This document shows positions 1 through 6,981 of a stretch of DNA of 25,817 nucleotides, piece by piece. Location: NCBI GenBank assembly GCA_964590225.1, contig CAZPWS010000047.1:1-25817 (forward strand). Reading direction: 5' to 3'. A program made the translations under genes and the position numbers. The stretch comes from JAEUSG01 sp964590225. Lineage in GTDB: Bacteria > Fibrobacterota > OXYB2-FULL-49-7 > JAEUSG01. The notes beneath the pieces were generated by a model. The model made no database searches. It was not told where the DNA came from and saw only the letters and a list, made by a program, of their open reading frames with translations. The first letter of the stretch is position 1; each line of letters begins with the position of its first letter.

Positions 1-48
1 GTTTCTTGGGTGGCTAGTTACCCCTCGAGCCATATACTACTGTCTGAA

Positions 49-74
49 TTGCAGTAAGTCAGCTAAGACTGCAA
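49..74. repeat. Inverted repeat in the left flank
   Basis: TTGCAGT at 49-55 is matched by ACTGCAA at 68-74, a perfect 7-bp stem with a 12-base loop. It lies about 100 bases past the stop of the CsgG-like gene, so it could end that minus-strand transcript, but there is no T-run on either side. I see no supported gene in 1-172. Confidence 0.35.
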
Positions 75-172
75 CCTTGTTATAACTCCCCGTCCTATTG
101 AAGCGCCACTTCTCCACAAAAAGGTTTTTCGTACGAAGTGCGTTAAAAGGAGTAATCGCTTACTTGCAATGC

Positions 173-826
173 TCATTGGTAGTAGCAGCACTGTATGCAG
201 AAAGGTTTTTTATTGGCTTCGTCAATATTCTTCTCTGCTTCTGCGTTGAAATAATATCCTGCTATTAAAGCGGCAAACGCCCCACCACCAAACGACAGGC
301 GTATCCCTAATCGGCTCTTCTTTTTGGGTTGTTCCACTTTTATTTGAGGCCCCTTTACGCTACTGGCTAGATTTTTGGCAATATCAACAGTGGACTTTAG
401 CAGAACATCATCTATCTCGCAACGGCAGTCACTGTTAGCAGTGTGAACAATCTTACCAGTCGCCACATCTACAATGCGTGCATTAAGGGTATAAGTTGCA
501 CCAACTTTTGCTATACTTCCAACTACGATATACTTAACACCAAGAAGCTGACCAATTTCAACTGCACAAGCATCTGAGGTGCAGCCACTCTGTTGGAAGC
601 CCTGCTCTTTAAGAATCTCCTGCATTTGTCCCCGTTCAACAACAGTGAATACATCTGTCTTAAATAGTTCGTTACGGAGGCGGTCAGAAATAGCGGCAGC
701 AGCAGAAGCATCGATACTACCCTGTGGTGTCAGGTCGCTGAGTGCAATCGGTTCTTTATTTTTAGTTTCTGCCAATAGTGGTATAGTTAGTAAAAGTACG
801 GTTAGGGCGATCTTTTTTATATGCAT
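173..826 (-). CDS. CsgG/LpoB-like exported protein
   Basis: An exported 217-residue protein of unknown exact role, related to the CsgG/LpoB superfamily of outer-membrane or periplasmic assembly factors. Residues 1-20 form a signal peptide (Lys pair, hydrophobic run, LLAE end). Residues about 25-150 carry the family core: a stretch with FTVVERGQMQEILKEQGFQ, then GCTSDACAVEIGQLLGVKYI with a CxxxxC pair, then VVGSIAKVGATYTLNARIVD. A Lys-rich linker (about 168-172) leads to a short Gly/Ala hydrophobic segment (about 179-193). The tail ends with three cysteines (C210, C213, C214). The start at 826 is set by AGGAGA just upstream; a longer GTG-started reading from 964 would bury the signal peptide. 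It is separated from PNP by 143 bases, so it is probably its own transcription unit. No lipobox cysteine is visible. Confidence 0.75.
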   Translation of the reverse strand: MHIKKIALTVLLLTIPLLAETKNKEPIALSDLTPQGSIDASAAAAISDRLRNELFKTDVFTVVERGQMQEILKEQGFQQSGCTSDACAVEIGQLLGVKYIVVGSIAKVGATYTLNARIVDVATGKIVHTANSDCRCEIDDVLLKSTVDIAKNLASSVKGPQIKVEQPKKKSRLGIRLSFGGGAFAALIAGYYFNAEAEKNIDEANKKPFCIQCCYYQ

Positions 827-830
827 TACT

Positions 831-836
831 TCTCCT
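831..836 (-). promoter_or_regulatory. Ribosome binding site fixing the CsgG-like start
   Basis: AGGAGA on the minus strand, four bases before the ATG at 826. It supports the short form beginning at the signal peptide. Confidence 0.7.
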
Positions 837-969
837 GATAGGTTAGCTATACAATATGCATTTTTCCATACTCTATTGTAAACAAAAATAATTAGATCCT
901 GAGTTCTGACATCCCTTTTTTTGCTCTGAAAAGGGGGCAGTGGTTTGGACTCTGCAATCGTCACTTGGC

Positions 970-1788
970 TTACAGTTTTAGAAAGCCCTCAACAAGAGCA
1001 ACAAGACGAGGTTCGGCGTGGTTTGCTGTCTCGATAATTTCATCAATATTAACCGGCTTAATTGTTTCTGGATCACATTTATCGGTTATTACCGATATTC
1101 CAAGAACCTTGAGTTTTTCCTGTGCGGCAACAACAACTTCTGGCACGGTTGACATTCCAATAGCATCAGCCCCAAGTATTCCAAGCATTCTGTATTCGGC
1201 AGCGGTTTCCAAACAAGGGCCGCTCATTACAGCATATACACCCTCAACAACAGGAATATTTGCCAATTTAGCCGCTTCTTTGGCCTTTGCCCTTAAGTCA
1301 TTACTATAGCAGTTGTAAAGATCAACAAAGCGATCTCCAAGTCTGGAATCCTTAACTCCAATAAGGGGTGTTACACCAAGAAGATTGATATGATCTTTTA
1401 TGAGCATAATGTCGCCAGGCAGGAAAGCCTTATTTATACCGCCACAAGCATTTGACACAACAAGAGTTGAAATTCCGAGCTTTTTCATTACTCTTACAGG
1501 AAAAGTAACCTGCTGCAAGGAATAGCCTTCATAATAGTGAAACCTGCCCTGCATAACAACAACCTTTTTTCCAGATAGCATGCCAAAAATAAGCTTGCCC
1601 GCATGCGACTCAACCGTTGATACCGGAAAGTTAGGAATGGAAGAATATTCTATATGAACAGCATTCATGACTTTATCTGCCAATTTACCAAGCCCTGTGC
1701 CGAGAATAATGCCAACCTCGGGAACAAAAGAGCTCTTTTCCCTTATAGCTGTAACCGCCTCCTCTACTTTTTCAAAAATCTTTTCCAT
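970..1788 (-). CDS. punA: Purine nucleoside phosphorylase, class II (trimeric)
   Basis: Cytoplasmic enzyme of purine salvage that splits purine nucleosides with phosphate to give base and ribose-1-phosphate. The 272-residue length is normal for the trimeric family. Motifs in order: GTGLG (30-34), SHAGKL (61-66), GRFHYYEGY (81-89, phosphate and ribose contacts), SNACGGIN (112-119), GPCLETAAEYRML (190-202, with the base-binding Glu) and GADAIGMSTVPE (206-217). At the position of the human base-binding Asn243 this protein appears to have Asp236 (ITDKC), which may affect base preference. The ATG at 1788 is chosen because GGAGG lies six bases upstream; an ATG at 1794 abuts that site. The gene overlaps the end of yggU by 17 bases, so translation is probably coupled. 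It is the last gene of the long flagellar/cell-division run. Confidence 0.93.
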   Translation of the reverse strand: MEKIFEKVEEAVTAIREKSSFVPEVGIILGTGLGKLADKVMNAVHIEYSSIPNFPVSTVESHAGKLIFGMLSGKKVVVMQGRFHYYEGYSLQQVTFPVRVMKKLGISTLVVSNACGGINKAFLPGDIMLIKDHINLLGVTPLIGVKDSRLGDRFVDLYNCYSNDLRAKAKEAAKLANIPVVEGVYAVMSGPCLETAAEYRMLGILGADAIGMSTVPEVVVAAQEKLKVLGISVITDKCDPETIKPVNIDEIIETANHAEPRLVALVEGFLKL

Positions 1789-2035
1789 AGACATCCTCCG
1801 GTATTGTGTCAATTCCATTAACTTCTATCACTTTGGTTCTTGAAGTATGCCCCCGAAAAATGGAGACAGACGACTTTGGTATTTTGAGTGCTTTGGCAAC
1901 GAGAGCTACAAGCGCCTCATTCGCACTATTTTCAACAGCTCTTGCTTTAACAGCAATGTGAAGCACTGAGGATTCGTCACAATTGATAATCCTATTGAAC
2001 GAAGCTCCTGGTTTAAGCCGGACGCTTACCCTCAT
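1772..2035 (-). CDS. yggU: YggU/DUF167 family protein
   Basis: Small conserved cytoplasmic protein of unknown biochemical function, 87 residues. The family pattern is clear: VRLKPGAS near the N-terminus, then VKARAVENSANEALVALVAK in the middle (the conserved A-x-x-x-x-AN-x-x-L region), then a C-terminal beta-strand with SRTKVIEV. It sits in the usual yggS-yggT-divIVA-yggU neighbourhood. ATG at 2035 is preferred; a TTG one codon earlier (2038) is equally spaced from the GAGGAG upstream and cannot be excluded. It overlaps the end of divIVA by about 23 bases and the start of PNP by 17. Confidence 0.85.
   Translation of the reverse strand: MRVSVRLKPGASFNRIINCDESSVLHIAVKARAVENSANEALVALVAKALKIPKSSVSIFRGHTSRTKVIEVNGIDTIPEDVYGKDF
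1795..1799 (-). promoter_or_regulatory. Ribosome binding site for PNP
   Basis: GGAGG on the minus strand, six bases before the ATG at 1788 and directly against the alternative ATG at 1794. It lies within the end of yggU. Confidence 0.75.
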
Positions 2036-2531
2036 CAACAGAAAGCTCCTCTGGTTTTAACCTTTTCATTGCGCTTACCTCACCTGCTTCAAAAAGCTGA
2101 AGCATCTCTATTTGCGACTTTATCAGCGTTCTGAACTTGATCAGGAAACTCTTTTTTTGCTCTCTTAACACTACAATACTTTTCTTGATTTCCTCAAGTT
2201 CTTTCTCGGATTCTTTCTGTATGTTCTCAGCCTGAAAGTTAGCCTCGCGAATTATTATTGCCGCCTCTCTTTCGGCCTGCACCTTGGCCGCTTCGGCAGT
2301 CCGTTGCCCATTAATCAGCATATCCTGTAATGTTTTTTCGATTTCTTCGTATCGCGCAAGAGAGGTGGTTAAATTATCAATCTTTTTTGTAAGCAACTCC
2401 CTTTCATGAAGCAATTCGTCAAACGACAAGGCTATCTGTTCTATAAAATTATCAACTTCTTCTCGGGCGTATCCACGAAAGGCGCTTAAAAAGGATCTAT
2501 GCCTTATATCGGTCGATGTCAATTGTACCAT
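2013..2531 (-). CDS. divIVA: DivIVA-domain protein
   Basis: Coiled-coil protein of the DivIVA/GpsB type, which in other bacteria marks curved membrane at poles and septa and organises division or growth. The 172 residues begin with the DivIVA N-terminal motif: LTSTDIRHRSF, then FRGYAREEVDNF (18-29), which matches the family's F-x-G-Y-x-x-x-E-V-D-x-F. A long charged coiled coil follows (about 35-150) with many Glu and Lys. No membrane segment is present. Start ATG at 2531 has AAGGGA upstream. It sits 13 bases after yggT in the same operon. Its exact role (division, polarity or flagellar placement) cannot be told from the sequence. Confidence 0.9.
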   Translation of the reverse strand: MVQLTSTDIRHRSFLSAFRGYAREEVDNFIEQIALSFDELLHERELLTKKIDNLTTSLARYEEIEKTLQDMLINGQRTAEAAKVQAEREAAIIIREANFQAENIQKESEKELEEIKKSIVVLREQKKSFLIKFRTLIKSQIEMLQLFEAGEVSAMKRLKPEELSVDEGKRPA

Positions 2532-2544
2532 TTTTTATATCCCT

Positions 2545-2829
2545 TTAATAATATAAAAGAGAGGCAAGCGTTCTTTCCAGAAAACCAATAAGCAAAAAGA
2601 TAAGTATTGGAGATAAATCTATTGGAAGCTGGAAATTTAATCTATCCATAATTCTGAAGTATAGTTCCCGTGCTGGTAGAAGTACAGGATCGGTAAGCCT
2701 AACGAGCCATATAACAACAAAGTGATCGTGGTCAATTGAAACCCACGAAAGAAGGATTCTTGCAATAAAAACCATCTCATAGACACGAAGAAGCGAAAGC
2801 AGGATAAAAACAAGCGTATCCGAACTCAT
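2545..2829 (-). CDS. yggT: YggT family membrane protein
   Basis: Small inner-membrane protein, 94 residues, with two hydrophobic segments (about 4-28 and 70-92) around a central loop. The family signature is visible: ARILLSWV in the first segment, then VRLTDPVLLPARELYFRI, matching the conserved TDP-x-L-x-P-x-R. The function of YggT is not settled; it is linked by neighbourhood to cell division and osmotic tolerance. It lies three bases after the yggS stop and 13 bases before divIVA, so it is surely co-transcribed. The ribosome site is weak (GGGGG about 12 bases upstream). Confidence 0.9.
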   Translation of the reverse strand: MSSDTLVFILLSLLRVYEMVFIARILLSWVSIDHDHFVVIWLVRLTDPVLLPARELYFRIMDRLNFQLPIDLSPILIFLLIGFLERTLASLLYY

Positions 2830-2832
2830 TTT

Positions 2833-3522
2833 TTAAGATATCCCCCTGAATAAAGCGGAACCTATTCTTACCATTGTAGCCCCCTCTTCTACTGCTATAT
2901 GAAAATCGCCTGACATACCCATAGAGAGATGCTTCATGGTTATATTCGACAGAGAGTGATATATAGCTTTTTCTGCAGCAGAATCGCGAAGTTCCTTTAG
3001 AAGCCTGAATGCCATGCGCACCGCCATTTCGTCCTCAACAAGTGCAGCCATAGTCATAAGCCCAATTACTTGCAAGTTTTTCATTTCAGCATATTGTGAA
3101 AGCTCCGGAAGAAGCATATCGGGATCGATACCGCCCTTCTGTGGCTCCCGCGAACAATTAATCTGAAGGAGAATTTTTTGCACCTTACCAATGTTTTGCG
3201 CTTCTTTATTGATGACATTAGCAAGTTTTACAGAATCAACTGAATGGATCAAATCTGCCATGCGAACGGCCTGCTTTGCCTTGTTTGTCTGCAAATGGCC
3301 AATAAAATGGATTTTGAATATATCCTTAAGCTGATCATACTTTTTTTCAAGTTCCTGAATTCTGCTTTCTCCGATGCAGCAAATACCCACCCTTTGCAAA
3401 GGAAGGATCTGTTCCACAGAATGAAACTTCGTAACGGCTACAAGTTCTACACCTTGAGGAAGCCGCTTTTTAATCTCGTTGTAGTTTTCCGCTATGCGGG
3501 CGGATATGCTTTCGATGCTCAC
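2833..3522 (-). CDS. yggS: PLP-binding protein YggS/PLPBP
   Basis: Cytoplasmic pyridoxal-phosphate carrier of the YggS/PROSC family, which helps PLP and amino-acid homeostasis and has no known catalytic activity. The protein is 229 residues, the usual length. Lys32 in VAVTKFHS is the PLP lysine. Later motifs are GESRIQELEKK, IHFIGHLQTNKAK, HSVDS, LLQINCSREPQKGG, GLMTM, LSMGMSGDF and VRIGSALFG-like VRIGSALFRG at the phosphate-binding end. The start is GTG at 3522; no in-frame ATG lies nearby. It begins four bases after the galU stop, with only a weak ribosome site, so it probably relies on coupling. Confidence 0.93.
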   Translation of the reverse strand: MSIESISARIAENYNEIKKRLPQGVELVAVTKFHSVEQILPLQRVGICCIGESRIQELEKKYDQLKDIFKIHFIGHLQTNKAKQAVRMADLIHSVDSVKLANVINKEAQNIGKVQKILLQINCSREPQKGGIDPDMLLPELSQYAEMKNLQVIGLMTMAALVEDEMAVRMAFRLLKELRDSAAEKAIYHSLSNITMKHLSMGMSGDFHIAVEEGATMVRIGSALFRGIS

Positions 3523-3526
3523 TTAC

Positions 3527-4399
3527 TTACTTTATTGTTTTAATAAGTTCCAAGAGATAACGCTTAAAGTCGGCGCCAAATTCCGCGTGGCGCAAACCAT
3601 ATTCAACATTAGTTTTAAGAAAATCAAGTTTATTGCCTATATCATACCGCTTGCCGTCAAAACGAAGGCCATATGCCGCCTCCTCTTTTAATAGAAGCTG
3701 CATTGCGTTGGTAAGCTGTATTTCTCCCCTTTTATCCTTCTGAATTTTTCTTATTTTATCAAATATGGCAGGGGTAAGTATGTATCTACCTGCAATAGCC
3801 AAATTGCTTGGCGCTTTTGATACAGAGGGTTTTTCAATAAGTTCTCGAATAAGCAATAGACCATCCTTTATTTTGTCGCCACCAACTATTCCATATCTTG
3901 AAACCTTTGATTCTGGCACAACTTCGAGCCCTATTACGGCCTTCTCATATCTGTCGTACACTTCCATGAGCTGTTTGGTGATAGGTTTACCTGGCGCATC
4001 AATTACTGTGTCGCCAAGAAGTACCGCAAATGGTTCTCTTCCGACATGTTGTTCCGCATAACGAATTGCATCGCCAAGACCGTTCATCTCCTTTTGCCTT
4101 ATGAAATGAATATCCGCAAGCGAAGATATTCTGCGCATCTCACGAAGCAGCTCCTTTTTTCCCTTCTCCTCCAAATCCGATTCAAGCTCAAGATTGGTGT
4201 CGAAATGCTCCTCTACTGCCCGTTTTCCCCTTCCTGTAATAATGAGGATGTCCTTAATACCAGAGGAGACGGCCTCTTCAACAACAAGCTGAATGGTGGG
4301 GGTATCAACAATGGGCAACATCTCTTTTGGCATAGCTTTGGCCTGCGGCAAAAACCTTGTTCCAAAGCCGGCGGCTGGAATAACTGCTTTTCGTACCAT
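3527..4399 (-). CDS. galU: UTP--glucose-1-phosphate uridylyltransferase (GalU type)
   Basis: Nucleotidyltransferase that makes a UDP-sugar, normally UDP-glucose from UTP and glucose-1-phosphate. The 290 residues match GalU. Motifs: IPAAGFGTRFLP (7-18) and the following K21 for nucleotide binding, MPKEMLPI (23-30), GLGDAIRYA (108-116), LLGD (127-130, metal/sugar site), LIEKPS (187-192, conserved Lys) and RGEIQLTNA (224-232). It starts at ATG 4399, four bases after the stop of the GHMP kinase. The pairing of a sugar kinase and a UDP-sugar pyrophosphorylase suggests that the kinase may supply this enzyme's sugar-1-phosphate, so its true substrate could be broader than glucose-1-phosphate. Confidence 0.92.
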   Translation of the reverse strand: MVRKAVIPAAGFGTRFLPQAKAMPKEMLPIVDTPTIQLVVEEAVSSGIKDILIITGRGKRAVEEHFDTNLELESDLEEKGKKELLREMRRISSLADIHFIRQKEMNGLGDAIRYAEQHVGREPFAVLLGDTVIDAPGKPITKQLMEVYDRYEKAVIGLEVVPESKVSRYGIVGGDKIKDGLLLIRELIEKPSVSKAPSNLAIAGRYILTPAIFDKIRKIQKDKRGEIQLTNAMQLLLKEEAAYGLRFDGKRYDIGNKLDFLKTNVEYGLRHAEFGADFKRYLLELIKTIK

Positions 4400-4403
4400 G
4401 TTT

Positions 4404-5399
4404 TTAGATTATTTCCGGTTTAAAGACAACGATTTTATTTTTTTCAAACACACGACAAAGTTCATTATACATCTGCTCATTTTTGTATGTACCCGTTATT
4501 GCTCCACCAGAACCGGTAAACTTTGCCGTAGCTCCAACGGAACGGGCAGACACAACCATATCCATATTCGACTCGCTTATTTGCATTATCTCCCGCCGTT
4601 TATCGAAATTGGCATTCATGAGACTACCAAGATCTTCATTACTTTTTCCACTTAGCACATCTCTTGCTTTATCGGTAATAGCAGCAAAAAAACGCATAGC
4701 TTCATGCACAACGGGATCGCCATTATCATAGCGGCTCTTTAGATCGCTATGTACCCTGTCAGAAACTTCGGCAAGGTCCTGCCTAAAAGCAACATAGAGG
4801 TTAGGAAGATTGGAGAGCGGAAGCGACTCGTACAGACCATGACCCGTTGACTCCATAATCTTTTTATTAAAATCCATATACACAAGACCACCGTAAACCT
4901 GAATTACCCTATCCTGAAGACCTGCAGCGAGTTTTAGCTCATCAGTCTCTACACTTAATATCAGGTTTGGCAAAAGTTCCTTGGCAATTGGAATACCGTA
5001 GAATTTCATAAGAGCAAAAATAGTCGCCGTTATTATTGCAGAACTTCCAGCCATGCCTACATGCTGTGGAATTGTTGATGAATATCTTATGGTAAAGTTT
5101 CTATTGGAGAGCTGCAGCCTATTTACAGAACAGTAATCTGCAAATTTTTTTATTGCTGCCTTTACAAGGCGAATGCCGCCATAGTAGTCAAATCTCTTTA
5201 TATCGCAGACAAGCGAATTAATATCGCTATAAGCGCAATGATCTCTCTCGGTTGGAAGAATTTCTATGTCAGGTGTTTCGTAAAGCACAACCTCGGCAGA
5301 ATAATTGGCAATTCTAAAAGAGATGGTCTTGCCGAAATAGCCATCTGAGGGGTTACCTATTAATCCGGCGCGTGCGTAGGCTTTTTCCTTTATTATCAT
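4404..5399 (-). CDS. GHMP kinase, glucuronokinase-like
   Basis: Sugar kinase of the GHMP superfamily, 331 residues. The N-terminus has RAGLIGNPSDGYFGKTIS (10-27), the substrate-side motif typical of glucuronokinase-like GHMP proteins. The ATP-binding Gly/Ser loop is IPQHVGMAGSSAI (110-122). The C-terminal motif AKFTGSGGAITG is the third GHMP motif. Glucuronokinases phosphorylate free glucuronate at C1; the product can be turned into UDP-glucuronate by a pyrophosphorylase, and a galU-like gene follows four bases downstream. A role in UDP-uronic-acid supply for polysaccharide, glycan or flagellar decoration is inferred, not shown. Other GHMP substrates (galactose, heptose phosphate) remain possible. 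The ribosome site is weak and the start codon lies six bases after the STAS gene. Confidence 0.8.
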   Translation of the reverse strand: MIIKEKAYARAGLIGNPSDGYFGKTISFRIANYSAEVVLYETPDIEILPTERDHCAYSDINSLVCDIKRFDYYGGIRLVKAAIKKFADYCSVNRLQLSNRNFTIRYSSTIPQHVGMAGSSAIITATIFALMKFYGIPIAKELLPNLILSVETDELKLAAGLQDRVIQVYGGLVYMDFNKKIMESTGHGLYESLPLSNLPNLYVAFRQDLAEVSDRVHSDLKSRYDNGDPVVHEAMRFFAAITDKARDVLSGKSNEDLGSLMNANFDKRREIMQISESNMDMVVSARSVGATAKFTGSGGAITGTYKNEQMYNELCRVFEKNKIVVFKPEII

Positions 5400-5405
5400 T
5401 GCTGA

Positions 5406-5759
5406 TTATAAAACATCGAATCTGCTGTCAAAATCTTCCACCGAAGAAACCAGCGGGAGAACACGATCGGTATTAGTAGCCTTTATGACTGTACGAACGG
5501 CTTGAGATGGCGAAGCAAAAAGGCACTGTCCTCCCTCTTTAGCCATTCTTTTCATAAGGTTTATTAACAGTCCTATACCGGTACTGTCAACATGGGTAAC
5601 CATTGACAGATCTATTCCTATACGGTTAGCGCCTGTTCCGAGAGCTTTTTCCAGCGAATTACGGACATCAACAACCGTCTGAGCAGAGAGTACTCCGCTA
5701 AAACGGAAGAAATAGTATGTGCCTCGCTCCTCAGAGTCTATTGAGATAATCTGTTCCAT
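5406..5759 (-). CDS. STAS-domain anti-sigma-factor antagonist-like protein
   Basis: Single STAS domain, 117 residues, as in SpoIIAA/RsbV. The conserved loop HVDSTGIGLL carries Ser59, the residue that a partner-switching kinase would phosphorylate. It has the usual strand-helix order and no extra domain. No partner kinase (RsbW type) or SpoIIE phosphatase lies in the window, so the switch it serves is unknown. It sits 39 bases after flgL and six bases before the GHMP kinase, linking flagellar and sugar genes in one transcript. It may tune a sigma factor, a diguanylate-type output or envelope transport. Confidence 0.88.
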   Translation of the reverse strand: MEQIISIDSEERGTYYFFRFSGVLSAQTVVDVRNSLEKALGTGANRIGIDLSMVTHVDSTGIGLLINLMKRMAKEGGQCLFASPSQAVRTVIKATNTDRVLPLVSSVEDFDSRFDVL

Positions 5760-5798
5760 TACTTACGATAAATATAATTTATACGATATCAATAGGTA

Positions 5799-6965
5799 TC
5801 AGATGTAATTACCAAGTGATGGCATAATAACTTTTGCGCCAGCTTTTAGGGATGCATTAAAAACATTCTCACTCAGGGAAAACTCGGTAATGGCCTCTGC
5901 AAAATCAAGATCTTCCAATTTAGATTGAAGTCGCGCGAGCTCAATTTGCCTATTGCCATTCCGTTCGAGCGTAAGATCAAATCGGTTGAGGCGTGCGCCA
6001 TTGCTACTTTGCGTAGCTCTAATCTGTGCAAATACAGTATCCATCTCCCCAATCGCCTCGTTAATCTTAGCGCCCTGGTTCGAACGAAGACCATCAAGCA
6101 TTTTCATTGTAACGCCAAACATATCCACACCTGTCGATCTATTCTCAAAAAGTTCATCGGCAGAAACATTTATCCTCGGCTTTACCCCTTGCTCAATTTC
6201 TCTGTATATGGATCCACTGTTATTCCTGTTAATTTTTTCATAGTGATTAAATGTTACATCAACTGTTACCGGACTACTTAAAAGCGCTGTTTCAAAAGCA
6301 CTTCCGGCTACGGTTCTTAGTGTTCCATTTGAATAATCGACTGTAAAATCCTGCCCCTCTACGGCGGTTACCTGCCCCGTACCGTCATCATAAACAATAT
6401 TAAGAGTTTTGGGATCTATCCTGCGGAATTGGTAGATCGAATTATTACCGTATTCGGTCATCGCGTTATCAATTCCTGCGACAAATTGGCCAGCCGCAAA
6501 GTTAAACTTTTCGCCGGTTACATAGTCAAAGATTTTTTTATCTGCATTTGTCCCACCAAAAATATAATCACCCTTATATGTTGAGTTTGAGAGGCTCATT
6601 AACTGTCGAACAAGCTGATCAATTTCTTGCGCAATATACTCTCGCTCTTGTGCAATTAGCGTGTCGTTTGCTCCCTGAAGCCCGAGTTCTCTCATTCTTT
6701 GCATTATTTCGTTCATGCTATTCATCGCAACTTCGGTCATAGAAATCCACCCCTGACCATCCTCAATGTTTCGCTTAAACTGCGAATTTAGTGCTATCTC
6801 GGCCTTGTAGCTAATATTGTTTTTCATATCTATTGGGTTATCGCTTGGTTTATTTAACCTGCGCCCTGAAGATAACTTCTCTTGCCATGATGAAAGATTC
6901 CTGTAATTTCTCGATATATTTCGAAGAACAGTATCGTTTATTTGCGTGAATGTTACCCTGTTCAT
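5799..6965 (-). CDS. flgL: Flagellar hook-associated protein 3 (FlgL)
   Basis: Hook-filament junction protein exported by the flagellar type III system. The 388 residues start with the flagellin-type D0/D1 helix (MNRVTFTQI, RNYRNLSSWQEKLSSGRRLN with KPSDNPID), followed by MQRMRELGLQGAND and GDYIFGGTNAD, which is typical of FlgL rather than flagellin. The C-terminal helix has LDFAEAITEFSLSENVFNASL. Between them, at about 190-243, lies an inserted beta-rich module (EGQDFTVDYSNGTLRTVAGS) that resembles two modules in FlgK. ATG at 6965 is chosen for the strong GGGAGGTG just upstream; an earlier in-frame start at 7004 would lie inside flgK. It begins 16 bases after the flgK stop. Confidence 0.93.
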   Translation of the reverse strand: MNRVTFTQINDTVLRNISRNYRNLSSWQEKLSSGRRLNKPSDNPIDMKNNISYKAEIALNSQFKRNIEDGQGWISMTEVAMNSMNEIMQRMRELGLQGANDTLIAQEREYIAQEIDQLVRQLMSLSNSTYKGDYIFGGTNADKKIFDYVTGEKFNFAAGQFVAGIDNAMTEYGNNSIYQFRRIDPKTLNIVYDDGTGQVTAVEGQDFTVDYSNGTLRTVAGSAFETALLSSPVTVDVTFNHYEKINRNNSGSIYREIEQGVKPRINVSADELFENRSTGVDMFGVTMKMLDGLRSNQGAKINEAIGEMDTVFAQIRATQSSNGARLNRFDLTLERNGNRQIELARLQSKLEDLDFAEAITEFSLSENVFNASLKAGAKVIMPSLGNYI

Positions 6966-6970
6966 AAATG

Positions 6971-6978
6971 CACCTCCC
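6971..6978 (-). promoter_or_regulatory. Strong ribosome binding site for FlgL
   Basis: GGGAGGTG on the minus strand, five bases before the ATG at 6965, between the flgK stop and flgL. It rules out the upstream in-frame start. Confidence 0.8.
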
Positions 6979-6981
6979 TGT

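Noticed and set aside
913..935. CCCTTTT/AAAAGGG hairpin between the CsgG-like gene and PNP as a terminator
   Set aside because: No T-run follows on the minus strand, where it would have to act after PNP.
827..964. Longer GTG-started form of the CsgG-like protein
   Set aside because: It would place about 46 polar residues ahead of a clear signal peptide, and a good ribosome site precedes the inner ATG.
4046..4423. 125-codon plus-strand frame opposite galU
   Set aside because: It is antisense to a strongly motif-supported gene and shows no family features.
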